Source: CAMYLR01 sp039590215 (GTDB lineage Bacteria > Gemmatimonadota > Gemmatimonadetes > JACCXV01 > JAHWKZ01). Taken from it: a stretch of 10,767 nt of DNA. A program made the translations under genes and the position numbers. Below the pieces are notes generated by a model. That model did not search any database. It was not told the DNA's origin and saw only the letters and a program-made list of their open reading frames with translations. Shown here one piece after another: positions 1 to 6,886 of the stretch. The DNA lies in assembly GCA_039590215.1 (NCBI GenBank), contig JBDHFX010000062.1, positions 1-10,767 on the forward strand, written 5' to 3'. The number at the start of each line of letters is the position of its first letter. The first letter of the stretch is position 1.

Positions 1-109
1 CAAGCTCGTGATCCCGCCGGCGCTGGGCTACGGCGCGGCCGGAGCGGGCGGGGTCATCCCACCCAACGCGACGTTGGTTTTCGACGTTGAGTTATTGGAG
101 GTGCGATAG
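1..109 (+). CDS. FKBP-type peptidyl-prolyl cis-trans isomerase, C-terminal end (partial)
   Basis: The reading frame that is open from base 2 to the TAG at 107-109 encodes 35 residues. They contain the characteristic FKBP C-terminal run: IPP, then LGYG, then a Gly/Ala-rich turn, then GGVIPPNATL and FDVELLEV. In the FKBP family these elements form the last loop and strand that line the proline-binding pocket, and they catalyse cis-trans isomerisation of X-Pro bonds during protein folding. The 5' end lies outside the window, so total length, signal peptide and cellular location cannot be judged. The match to the family signature is strong despite the short piece. The next gene starts 27 bp downstream on the same strand with its own Shine-Dalgarno sequence, so co-transcription is possible. 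Confidence 0.9.
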   Translation, partial: KLVIPPALGYGAAGAGGVIPPNATLVFDVELLEVR

Positions 110-136
110 CCACAGCTCAACCGGAGGGGATTCGTT

Positions 137-535
137 ATGTTGCTACGTCTAGTCGCTTTTGCGCTGGTGTGGGCGGCGTGCTCCAATCAACCGATGGCCG
201 GCGACCCTGGGCTCGACCGCGAGTTTCGTATCGCGTTTGGGCAAACGGTCGCGGTCGAGGGCACGGATCTCGAGATCACGTTTGACGACGTTTCCGATAG
301 TCGCTGCCCGCAGAATGCAGTGTGCGTTTGGGCGGGGAGTGCTCACGTCGCACTGCAGGTTGTGACGAGCACCGGCAAGCCCGCACTGCTGACGCTTGAC
401 ACCCACCCGAACCTGCCAGGATCTGGGCGCGCGTTCGACTACGAGGTTCGACTCGTTGAAGTCGATCCGTTCCCTGTACTGGACGTCCCCCAGCCCAGAG
501 AGTCCTACGTCGTGACGCTAGTGGTTAATTCTTGA
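137..535 (+). CDS. Small secreted protein or lipoprotein with SRCP/CVWAG motif, function unknown
   Basis: This gene encodes 132 residues. The ATG at 137 has a good Shine-Dalgarno (GGAGGGG) about 7 bases upstream. Residues 1-14 are hydrophobic and end in Trp-Ala-Ala before Cys15, followed by Ser-Asn-Gln. This reads as a lipoprotein signal with a non-canonical -3 residue (Trp), so lipidation is likely but not certain. The mature part has a short all-beta pattern around Asp-Ser-Arg-Cys-Pro (Cys57) and Cys-Val-Trp-Ala-Gly (Cys63, Trp65, Gly67). I recognise this pair of cysteines six residues apart with a following WAG as a recurrent motif in uncharacterised exported bacterial proteins. The two cysteines could form a disulfide. 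The 3' end overlaps the convergent infA gene by 11 bp. No enzymatic function can be assigned. Confidence 0.8.
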   Translation: MLLRLVAFALVWAACSNQPMAGDPGLDREFRIAFGQTVAVEGTDLEITFDDVSDSRCPQNAVCVWAGSAHVALQVVTSTGKPALLTLDTHPNLPGSGRAFDYEVRLVEVDPFPVLDVPQPRESYVVTLVVNS

Positions 536-749
536 ACCGGTAGGTGATTCTGCCACGGGTGAGATCGTACGGCGAGAGCTCGACTGTGACGCGGTCGCCG
601 GTCAGGATTTTGATGTAGTGCTTTCGCATCTTGCCCGAGATATGGGCCAAAACCAGATGGTCGTTGTCGAGCCGCACACGAAACATCGTGCTCGGTAGGC
701 ACTCCTCTACCGTGCCCTGAACTTCGATTACGCCGGCTTTATCTGCCAT
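525..749 (-). CDS. infA: Translation initiation factor IF-1
   Basis: This gene encodes 74 residues, close to the usual 72 for bacterial IF-1. It is a single S1/OB-fold domain that binds the 30S A site and works with IF-2 and IF-3 during initiation. Diagnostic blocks are all present: GTVEECLPSTMFRVRL near the start, then LAHISGKMRKHYIKIL, GDRVTVELSPYDLTRGRI, and the terminal TYRFK. I chose the ATG at 749 because it gives the canonical Met-Ala-Asp-Lys start; an in-frame TTG three codons upstream is less likely. There is no strong Shine-Dalgarno. Instead the bases just upstream of the ATG form one arm of a perfect inverted repeat (752-796). The gene lies downstream of the barrel gene on the same strand (47 bp gap) and converges with the small secreted protein, overlapping it by 11 bp. 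Confidence 0.97.
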   Translation of the reverse strand: MADKAGVIEVQGTVEECLPSTMFRVRLDNDHLVLAHISGKMRKHYIKILTGDRVTVELSPYDLTRGRITYRFKN

Positions 750-751
750 GA

Positions 752-796
752 CCCGCAATCTACTGGCTGCAACGAACTTGCGCTAACGATTGCGGG
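752..796 (-). promoter_or_regulatory. Perfect 9-bp inverted repeat in the infA leader
   Basis: CCCGCAATC at 752-760 is the exact reverse complement of GATTGCGGG at 788-796, with 27 bases between. Read on the minus strand, the first arm starts directly after the barrel gene's TAG. The second arm ends 2 bases before the infA ATG. A smaller pairing, GCAA with TTGC, is possible inside the loop. There is no T-run after the second arm, so this does not look like an intrinsic terminator. The folded RNA would cover the infA ribosome-binding region. A control role is inference; the repeat itself is directly visible. Confidence 0.5.
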
Positions 797-1528
797 CTAG
801 AACTCGAACGTGACGGCGATCTGATACTGGATCAACTCGATCTCCGATCGCGCCAGCTGCCGATCGATGTCGAGCTCCCCATCGTCGGTCACCAACGATC
901 CTTCGCGCAGGTACTCGACCTCGTTGCCCTTCATGTACCGCGCGCCGAGATCGATGTACGCCCGCACCGGTTCGCGACCGCCCTCCTGGAGCTGTCCGCC
1001 GGAGAAGCCGGGTCGGGGTTGGCCCTCGTAGACGCGAATCAGCAGCCCGCCGCCGCCGCCCCAGATCCAGGTCCCATCGTCTTGGTTGGTGTCCGACAGG
1101 ATCGTGACGTTGGTCAGTCGATCGTCGATCGATGTCCTCGTAAAGAACCACCCGAAGCCGCCGGTTCCCTGGACGTACGGTTGAACCACACCGGTCGGCG
1201 CCTTGAGTTGCAGGAGTCCCTGGAAGAAGAACGTTTGGTTGTCGGTCTCGACATCGACGGTGATGTCGGGGATGGTGCCCGACAGCGCCGTCCGACGATT
1301 GGTACTGCCGTACGTTTGGAGTGTCCCGCTCAACCCGATCGCAAACGATCGGTTGCGTGTCAGCGCATACAGATACGACCCTGTGAACCCAAAACCGGTG
1401 TCGGTGTTGCGGTCGAACTGTCCACGCGGGTCGGTGATCGACAGCCCGACCGTCGCCTGATGCTGGGCCATGGTGACCGTTGGCACGGCAAGCATGATTG
1501 TCAGTAGAACTAACGATGGCTTCTTCAT
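797..1528 (-). CDS. Outer-membrane beta-barrel-like protein
   Basis: This gene encodes 243 residues from an ATG preceded by a clear AGGAGAG Shine-Dalgarno. Residues 1-21 form a standard signal peptide (Met-Lys-Lys, hydrophobic core, cleavage after Met-Ala-Gln or nearby). The mature chain has alternating polar and hydrophobic strands separated by Asp/Asn/Gly-rich turns. There is a five-glycine run near residues 155-160. The last residue is Phe, within Val-Thr-Phe-Glu-Phe, which matches the C-terminal signal recognised by the BAM machinery in outer-membrane proteins. The size fits a small 8- to 10-stranded barrel of the OmpW or OmpA-like type, but I cannot name a family. It lies 13 bp downstream of the triple-repeat gene on the same strand, so the two are probably one operon. 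Transport, structural and enzymatic roles all remain possible. Confidence 0.75.
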   Translation of the reverse strand: MKKPSLVLLTIMLAVPTVTMAQHQATVGLSITDPRGQFDRNTDTGFGFTGSYLYALTRNRSFAIGLSGTLQTYGSTNRRTALSGTIPDITVDVETDNQTFFFQGLLQLKAPTGVVQPYVQGTGGFGWFFTRTSIDDRLTNVTILSDTNQDDGTWIWGGGGGLLIRVYEGQPRPGFSGGQLQEGGREPVRAYIDLGARYMKGNEVEYLREGSLVTDDGELDIDRQLARSEIELIQYQIAVTFEF

Positions 1529-1541
1529 AACCGCTCTCCTA

Positions 1542-2144
1542 TCATCTTCTCAGGATCGCCACCACTTCCTCGCCACTGAAAAGAGTCGAGGAAACGGTAA
1601 GCCCCACAAACTCATAACCTGCATTTCCTGCCTCTTGAAGCTCTCTTTGCATCGTTGATGTCTTCTTAGTGGCTAGCAACATGTATTCATGAGTGTCGTC
1701 CGAGGTGGCATCTCCGTCACGCTCGAGGATGACAACAACCTCCTGATTGCCGAACGCGGTGTTGAACACCGTCTGGCCTCGGTACTCGTAACCGGCGTCT
1801 CCCGCCGCCTGAAGTTCCTTTTGCATCGTGGATGTCTTATTCGTCGCCAGTAGCTTATAGTGGTACCTGCTCAGATCCTCGGCATCCTTGAGCTTGCACA
1901 TGACGGCTGCTACCTGTGAACCTCCAAACGCGGTTTCGCCCCCCATAACGTCCTGAAGACGGTAACCCGCGTCAGCCGCCTGGTTCATCTCCATTTCCAT
2001 GGTGGAGGTCTTGTTTGTGGCCAAGAGCCGAAACTCGCGCGGGCTTGATTCTCCATTCGAGCAATCGTCTTGCCCGGACGCCACGGCTGGAAGTAACAGC
2101 ATGACAAGACCGACTAGCGATCCAACCGTTCGATTTGACGACAT
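1542..2144 (-). CDS. Secreted protein with three tandem DUF4177-like repeats
   Basis: This gene encodes 200 residues. I chose the ATG at 2144 because AGAGGAGAT lies at the right distance upstream; an in-frame TTG at 2165 is less plausible. Residues 1-25 are a signal peptide (MSSNRT, hydrophobic core, cleavage near Ala-Ser-Gly-Gln). The rest is three copies of a roughly 46-residue unit at about 38-84, 96-141 and 154-199, a period of 58. Each begins with an aromatic residue, then x-LLAT[NK]KTSTM, two residues, E[LM], an Ala-rich helix ending in AGY, then about 10 variable residues, and closes with a hydrophobic strand (VAAVM, VVVIL, VVAIL). The strand-helix-strand-strand pattern and the Ala-x-x-x-Gly-Tyr element resemble DUF4177, a small domain of unknown function. 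Cys28 and Cys83 could pair. The linkers between units are acidic. It is probably co-expressed with the downstream barrel gene. Confidence 0.8.
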   Translation of the reverse strand: MSSNRTVGSLVGLVMLLLPAVASGQDDCSNGESSPREFRLLATNKTSTMEMEMNQAADAGYRLQDVMGGETAFGGSQVAAVMCKLKDAEDLSRYHYKLLATNKTSTMQKELQAAGDAGYEYRGQTVFNTAFGNQEVVVILERDGDATSDDTHEYMLLATKKTSTMQRELQEAGNAGYEFVGLTVSSTLFSGEEVVAILRR

Positions 2145-2228
2145 GCTTGATCTCCTCTCTTGCAAGGCCCGTCAATGTGTTGCCTGGCCCTTGGATGGTA
2201 CTCCCCTCGAGTGGGCGAGGTTCCGAAC

Positions 2229-2552
2229 TCAAGCATCGATTTTATCGTTTTTCAGCATGATGAGAAGCATCTTGAACGGGGTTTCCGCGCGCAGCGCGTG
2301 AGGAACATCAGCCGGTAATCGAAGCGCCTGTCCCTCGCTCGTCACGTGTAACTGTTCCGCGATCGTGACTCGGGCGGTCCCCTCCAGGATCTGGATCATC
2401 GCTTCGTGCGGGGTGCTGTGCTCGCTCAAGCCCTCGTCGGCGTCGAACGCGAAGAGCGTCACCGAGCCCCCGTGGCTCTTGAGGAGGGTCTGGCTGACGA
2501 CGGCTCCCGGTTGGATCGCGATTATTTCGGTGAGGCGCTTGGGCGTGTCCAC
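2229..2552 (-). CDS. Small single-domain cupin protein
   Basis: This gene encodes 107 residues from a GTG with an AGGAGG Shine-Dalgarno 8 bases upstream. There is no signal peptide, so it is cytosolic. The first cupin motif is around residues 41-58: Gly41, His45, His49, Glu50, Gly58 in HSTPHEAMIQILEG. The second is around 74-87, with LPADVPHAL and His85. His45, His85 and probably His49 or Glu50 are candidate metal ligands. The sequence resembles stand-alone cupins whose motif reads H-x-x-P-x-[DE]-A. These often bind a divalent metal, but most members have no proven substrate. It is transcribed divergently from the cDPG synthetase-like gene across a 94-bp gap. That position could suggest a shared regulator, but nothing proves a functional link. 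Confidence 0.85.
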   Translation of the reverse strand: MDTPKRLTEIIAIQPGAVVSQTLLKSHGGSVTLFAFDADEGLSEHSTPHEAMIQILEGTARVTIAEQLHVTSEGQALRLPADVPHALRAETPFKMLLIMLKNDKIDA

Positions 2553-2646
2553 AGTCGAAACCTCCTCAAGACGTTAGTTTACAACTCCACCAAGTACGGA
2601 CGGTCATGATATACCCATCATAAGAAACAGGGAGGAAACGGTCACG
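2553..2646. promoter_or_regulatory. Divergent promoter region with short inverted repeat
   Basis: This 94-bp gap separates the cupin gene (leftward) from the cDPG synthetase-like gene (rightward) and must hold both start signals if they are separate transcripts. It is more AT-rich than its flanks. ATGAT at 2606-2610 and ATCAT at 2617-2621 form a short inverted repeat separated by 6 bases, which could be an operator. A TTTACA at 2578-2583 resembles a -35 box, but I see no -10 at normal spacing. The rightward Shine-Dalgarno, GGAGG at 2631-2635, is 11 bases from the ATG, slightly long. No promoter can be pinned down with confidence. Confidence 0.3.
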
Positions 2647-3945
2647 ATGAAGATCGTCATCTGCGGCGCCGGAGGGCGCGATTTTCACGTTTTCAACATG
2701 CTCTATCGGGACGACGAAGAGACCGATGTGGTGTGCTTCACAGCGGCGCAGATCCCGCACATCGACTCGCGAACGTACGAGTTCGCGGGTGCGCGGTATC
2801 CGAGCGGGATTCCGATCCGGCCAGAGGCGGAGCTGGAGGCGATCGTAGAGGAAAACGACGTCGATGAGGTCATATTCGCGTACAGTGACGTCCGCGAGGA
2901 ACATCTGCATTCGTTGCAACACCGCGTCGAGCCGCTTGGCGCCCGGTTCACGCCCTTCGATCCGGATCTGACGATGCTCAATCCGCCGCGACCGTGTGTG
3001 GCCGTCTGCGCGGTACGGACCGGTTGCGGCAAGAGCGGAGTGAGCCGCTACGTCGCGGAGGTCCTCCGCGACTGTGGCCGCAGGATCGCCGTGATCCGTC
3101 ATCCGATGCCGTATGGTGCGCTCACGGAGGAGCGAGCGGTGCAGCGGTTTGCATCCGAGGCGGACCTCGTGGCGCAACAGTGCACGATCGAAGAGCGCGA
3201 GGAGTACGAGCCACATCTCGTCGCCGGTAACGTCGTCTACGCTGGCATCGACTTCGAGCGGATCGCTGCCGCAGCAGCCGCGGAAGCGGATTTGCTGTTG
3301 TGGGATGGCGGCAACAACGACACCCCGTTCTACCGTCCGGACATGCTCATCACGCTCGTCGATCCGTTACGCGCGGGCGACGAGCTCATGTATTTCCCTG
3401 GCCGCTGGAACCTGGAGTGCGCCGATGTCATCGTCATCGCCAAGAGCGAGATGGCTACCGAGGAAGCGCTGGAGACCGTGCGGTCCAATATCGCCAGCGT
3501 CAACTCGGAAGCGATGGTTGTCGACGGGAGCTCGCCGATCGATATCGCAGGCGAGAATCTCGCCGGCAAGTGGGTCCTGGTGGTGGAGGACGGGCCGACC
3601 GTGACCCACGGTGGGATGGGTTACGGCGCGGGTTTTATCGCTGCGACCCGAGCGGGTGCGGAGATCGTCGACGCGCGGCCGCATGCGGTCGGGGGGATCG
3701 CCGAGGCGTTCGCGAATTACCCACACCTGGAGAAAGTGCTACCCGCGATCGGATACGCGCCTGAAGACCTCGCTGACCTCGAAGAGAGCATCCGCCGCGC
3801 TCAGTGTGATGCGGTTGTGATCGGCACACCGAGCGATATCACGAGGTTGCTGGCCATCGAACAGCCCACCGTACGCGTGACGTATCGCTTCGAAGAGCGC
3901 GACGGCACCGCGCTCGCCGACCGGGTGCGGGAAACCTTCTGTTAG
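2647..3945 (+). CDS. Cyclic 2,3-diphosphoglycerate synthetase-like P-loop protein (COG2403 type)
   Basis: This gene encodes 432 residues, close to the roughly 440-460 typical of the family. Residues 1-115 begin with a Rossmann-like strand (KIVICGAGGRDFHVFN) and include the family block EVIFAYSDV. Residues 122-130 are AVRTGCGKS, a deviant P-loop with Lys129 and Ser130. Later come IRHPMPYG, the ERE-EYEPH block, LLWDGGNND (about 217-226), ITLVDPLRAG, and EDGPTVTHGGM (about 312-323). These match the archaeal cDPG synthetase/COG2403 'predicted GTPase' family almost block for block. In Methanothermus, cDPG synthetase makes cyclic 2,3-diphosphoglycerate from 2,3-diphosphoglycerate with ATP. The role in bacteria is unproven, so I call it synthetase-like. 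There is no signal peptide. It shares its stop region with the convergent epimerase gene (TTAG at 3942-3945 serves both). Confidence 0.85.
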   Translation: MKIVICGAGGRDFHVFNMLYRDDEETDVVCFTAAQIPHIDSRTYEFAGARYPSGIPIRPEAELEAIVEENDVDEVIFAYSDVREEHLHSLQHRVEPLGARFTPFDPDLTMLNPPRPCVAVCAVRTGCGKSGVSRYVAEVLRDCGRRIAVIRHPMPYGALTEERAVQRFASEADLVAQQCTIEEREEYEPHLVAGNVVYAGIDFERIAAAAAAEADLLLWDGGNNDTPFYRPDMLITLVDPLRAGDELMYFPGRWNLECADVIVIAKSEMATEEALETVRSNIASVNSEAMVVDGSSPIDIAGENLAGKWVLVVEDGPTVTHGGMGYGAGFIAATRAGAEIVDARPHAVGGIAEAFANYPHLEKVLPAIGYAPEDLADLEESIRRAQCDAVVIGTPSDITRLLAIEQPTVRVTYRFEERDGTALADRVRETFC

Positions 3946-4934
3946 CGCGTGAGTTCGAGTTCCCGCTCTCGTAGATCGGAGTACGGTTTCGGCGGCGGTA
4001 GCTGGGGATCGGTGAAGTGCTCCGCCAGTCGCGGCAGGTACTCTTCGAAGCCGGCGAACGACAGCCCCAGCTCCTCTTTGGCGCGCCGGTTATCGAGCAC
4101 CGACATCCAGGGGTTCGAGAACGGTGAGCAGCCGGGGAAGACCTCGGCCCCTTGAAGTTCCGCGCGCGGCCGTCGCACGACCTCGGGACGAACACCCACC
4201 AGCTCGCCGAGTGCTTCGAGAAAGCGCTCCAGCGTCCACGAGTCGTCCTGGGCCAGGTTGTACGCCTCTCCTTGCCCCAAGCCGTTTTCCACGATCTTCA
4301 CGATCGCGGTCACAACGTCCCGCTGGTCGATGTGCTTCAGTGGCGGCCCGGCTTCCTCGGGGACGACGATCGGACCGCCATCCAAGAGTCGTAACACGTA
4401 GCCGTGAATCCTGCCGTAGTGGTCGCGCTCGCCGTTGATCATCGGCAACCGGAGCCGGGTCGACGGGAAGCTTCGTGTTTCCCAAGCCTCCGCCAGGAGA
4501 TCCTCGCACCCGCGCTTGTCGATGCCGTACTGCCACTCGCGGGTTTCCCACTCGGAATCCGGTCGCGGGAGGAGCGGCCCTTCGTACCCTTCCTCTCGGG
4601 CGGGAGATGGACAGCTCTCCCTGACGAGGTAGACTTGGCCGGTAGAGAAGTGAACGTAATGGCCGATTCTGGCATCTAATACTTCGAGGGCGCTTTGGGT
4701 CTCTTTCGGTCGCATGGCGATCGTATCGATGACCGCGTCGAAGTCGCGACCTCCGAGGGCCTTCACGAGTTGACCGGGATCGCTACGGTCCCCATGCAAT
4801 CGATCCACCGCCGAACCCAATTCGTCGGGGGTCTGTCCGCGATTGAACGTCGTCACGCGGTGCCCCCGTTCAACCATCTGGAGGATGAGATGATGCCCTA
4901 CGTTCCGCGTTCCGCCGATCACCAGGATGTTCAT
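3942..4934 (-). CDS. NAD-dependent epimerase/dehydratase family protein (extended SDR)
   Basis: This gene encodes 330 residues. I chose the ATG at 4934 because it puts the nucleotide-binding motif at the very N-terminus, as in the family: MNILVIGGTRNVG, with Gly7, Gly8 and Gly13. The frame stays open upstream, but that stretch is only the antisense of the peptidase gene. Ser97-Thr98 sits in HFSTGQVY, the usual active-site Ser/Thr region. Tyr136 and Lys140 form the YxxxK catalytic pair in WQYGIDK. The RLRLPMINGERD segment and the following RLLDGG fit the substrate-side part of extended short-chain dehydrogenases. It resembles the COG0451 branch that includes CSP41-like and isoflavone-reductase-like proteins. 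The substrate, probably a nucleotide sugar or similar, cannot be read from sequence. It converges with the cDPG synthetase-like gene and overlaps the divergent peptidase gene at its 5' end. Confidence 0.88.
   Translation of the reverse strand: MNILVIGGTRNVGHHLILQMVERGHRVTTFNRGQTPDELGSAVDRLHGDRSDPGQLVKALGGRDFDAVIDTIAMRPKETQSALEVLDARIGHYVHFSTGQVYLVRESCPSPAREEGYEGPLLPRPDSEWETREWQYGIDKRGCEDLLAEAWETRSFPSTRLRLPMINGERDHYGRIHGYVLRLLDGGPIVVPEEAGPPLKHIDQRDVVTAIVKIVENGLGQGEAYNLAQDDSWTLERFLEALGELVGVRPEVVRRPRAELQGAEVFPGCSPFSNPWMSVLDNRRAKEELGLSFAGFEEYLPRLAEHFTDPQLPPPKPYSDLRERELELTR
4880..4884 (+). promoter_or_regulatory. Shine-Dalgarno that decides the M1 peptidase start
   Basis: GGAGG lies 8 bases before the ATG at 4893 (5 bases before an adjacent in-frame ATG at 4890). 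It lies inside the antisense of the epimerase's first codons, so it could be accidental. No comparable site precedes the alternative starts at 4962 (TTG) or 4971 (ATG). Confidence 0.5.
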
Positions 4935-6884
4935 AATTGGCGAACGATAATCGTCCGATCGTTGATCGGCATGACGGTGGCGACGCTCACGGCGGCACCA
5001 CTGGCAGCGCAGGACAGCGAGCGCGCGTTGGTGGCGCTCGAGGTGCGCCCCACCCCAGCGTTTGTGTCCGCGGTCGAGGCCGGGACGCGCACCGTGTCCG
5101 GCGTGCCGGGTGAGAACTACTGGCAACAACGAGTCGACTACGACATCGACGTGACGGTCGATCCCGCCACCCGTTTGTTGACCGGCAGTGAAACGATCAC
5201 CTACACCAATCATTCGCCGAAAGGGATCAATAACATCTTCTTTCATTTGTACCAGAACCTGTTCGCCGAAGGCGCTGTCCGGACGCGCGGCGTCCCGATA
5301 ACCGGTGGGACGTGGCTCGACCGGGTGGCGATCAACGGTGTGGAACGCGAGGTCGACCCGGCTAATCACAGGGAAACGGTTCAGACCGGCACCGTCATGG
5401 CGGCTAAGCTGCCTGAGGCGCTAGCCCCTGGTGGTTCGGTCACGATCGAGATCGATTGGCATTTCACGATCCCCGAAGGCGAGGGTGTCCCTCGGATGGG
5501 GATGGTCGACGCGACCACGGGCCAGATCGCTCAGTGGTATCCACAGGTCGCGGCGTACGACGACCTGGTTGGATGGGACACACGCCCACACCTGTCGGAT
5601 GGTGAGTTTTACCTGGAATACGGCACGATCGATTTGGCGGTCACCGTGCCAGCGGGCACGGTTGTCACGGCGACCGGTGATCTGACAAACGCCGAAGAGG
5701 TACTACCCGCTGCGATCCGCGAGCGGCTGGCACAAGCGGTCGGAAGCGATGGGGTCGTTCACGTTGTGACCGCCGACGATTTCGGTCCCGGCAAGGCGAC
5801 CCGCGGCGCGGCCGGCGAAACCCTGACCTGGCGGTTTCATGCGGAGGACGTTCGCGACACCGCGTTCGCGTTTGGCGATCACTATCTGTGGGACGCGACC
5901 AGCGGCGTCGTCGATCAGCAGAGCGGACGACGCACCGCGGTTCATACATTCTTCCGCCCGACTGCAAACGACTGGGTGGACTCGGCGAAGATGGCCAAGG
6001 GCGCGGTCGAGACATTCAGCCGCAACGTCTATCCATACACTTACCCGCATATCAGCAGTACGGAAGGGTTAGTCGGTGGGATGGAGTACCCGATGCTGGT
6101 GTTCGTTCGGAATTTTGGCACCGAGGATTTCACGCAACGGGTGATCGCCCACGAGATCGGTCACGAATGGTTCCCGATGATGGTCGGTTCCGACGAGACC
6201 TCCTACGCCTGGCTGGACGAGGGCGTGAACACGTTCATCACGATCTTTGCGTCCGAGGACTACTACCCGAACTCGACCGAGCGACAGGAAGTGCGCGACG
6301 AGTATCGTGGCTACGCCAGAACCAACAACGTGTACATGGGAGCGATGGCGCCTCCGGATGGGATCTCGGCTGGTGGGGCCAGCGTGGGTGCGCTCGGTTA
6401 TCGCCATCCGGCCACGGCGCTTTTGGCGCTGCGCGAGATCTTGGGTAACGAGACGTACGATCGGGCGCTGACCGAGTACACCGATCGGTGGCTGTACAAG
6501 CACCCAACGCCGTTCGACTTCTTCAACACATTCGAGGATGTCGCCGGCACCGACCTCGATTGGTTCTGGGTGCCGTGGCTCTACGGCCCTGGGATCAGCG
6601 ACCAGGCGATCGGAGGCGTCGAGCGGAACGGTGACGAAGTCGTGATCACCGTTCGCAACGAGGGCACTGTGTTGTCGCCGATCAAAGCCGAGATCACCAA
6701 TGGCGATGGCGACAAGGTGCTCGCCGAGGTGCCGGCATCGGTCTGGTTCGACGGCCGTCGCGAGACGCAGGTGACGGCCGAGATCGACGGCGCGGTCACC
6801 CGGGTCGAGCTCGACCCCGAGGGGCTGTTCGCCGACATCGACCCCAGCGACGACGTATTCGAGCCGATGCAGACGGAGTCGTAG
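4893..6884 (+). CDS. Secreted M1-family zinc metallopeptidase
   Basis: From the ATG at 4893 this gene encodes 663 residues. The n-region is long (about 22 residues), then a hydrophobic stretch from Ile19 ends in Ala-Pro-Leu-Ala-Ala-Gln40, a plausible signal-peptide cleavage site. A later start at 4971 would leave no basic n-region. The zinc site is complete: His420-Glu421-x-x-His424, then Glu443 after exactly 18 residues (HExxHx18E). The substrate N-terminus motif is GGMEY at 395-399, the variant common in secreted bacterial M1 enzymes in place of GAMEN. Tyr503 is 79 residues after His424, close to the spacing of the catalytic Tyr in E. coli PepN. The N-terminal beta domain starts with WQQRVDYDIDVTVDP. 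M1 enzymes release N-terminal residues from peptides. The lipoprotein amidohydrolase follows after 2 bp, indicating translational coupling. The start is the least certain part. Confidence 0.9.
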   Translation: MPYVPRSADHQDVHNWRTIIVRSLIGMTVATLTAAPLAAQDSERALVALEVRPTPAFVSAVEAGTRTVSGVPGENYWQQRVDYDIDVTVDPATRLLTGSETITYTNHSPKGINNIFFHLYQNLFAEGAVRTRGVPITGGTWLDRVAINGVEREVDPANHRETVQTGTVMAAKLPEALAPGGSVTIEIDWHFTIPEGEGVPRMGMVDATTGQIAQWYPQVAAYDDLVGWDTRPHLSDGEFYLEYGTIDLAVTVPAGTVVTATGDLTNAEEVLPAAIRERLAQAVGSDGVVHVVTADDFGPGKATRGAAGETLTWRFHAEDVRDTAFAFGDHYLWDATSGVVDQQSGRRTAVHTFFRPTANDWVDSAKMAKGAVETFSRNVYPYTYPHISSTEGLVGGMEYPMLVFVRNFGTEDFTQRVIAHEIGHEWFPMMVGSDETSYAWLDEGVNTFITIFASEDYYPNSTERQEVRDEYRGYARTNNVYMGAMAPPDGISAGGASVGALGYRHPATALLALREILGNETYDRALTEYTDRWLYKHPTPFDFFNTFEDVAGTDLDWFWVPWLYGPGISDQAIGGVERNGDEVVITVRNEGTVLSPIKAEITNGDGDKVLAEVPASVWFDGRRETQVTAEIDGAVTRVELDPEGLFADIDPSDDVFEPMQTES

Positions 6885-6886
6885 CC

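Noticed and set aside
1019..1507. 162-residue plus-strand ORF
   Set aside because: It is a shadow of the outer-membrane barrel gene, which has a signal peptide, a good Shine-Dalgarno and a C-terminal Phe.
1542..2144. CRISPR-like or satellite repeat, because similar segments recur three times
   Set aside because: The similarity is in protein sequence at a 58-codon period with much DNA divergence, as expected for a duplicated domain.
2181..2220. Hairpin around the CTCGAG in the gap between the cupin and triple-repeat genes
   Set aside because: The stem is only about 5 bp with no T-run, too weak to call as a terminator.
4695..4889. N-terminal extension of the M1 peptidase frame
   Set aside because: It is antisense to the epimerase and would place 65 non-homologous residues before the signal peptide.
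4935..5369. N-terminal extension of the epimerase frame
   Set aside because: The extra 145 residues are antisense to the peptidase, and the nucleotide-binding motif belongs at the N-terminus, so the ATG at 4934 is the start.
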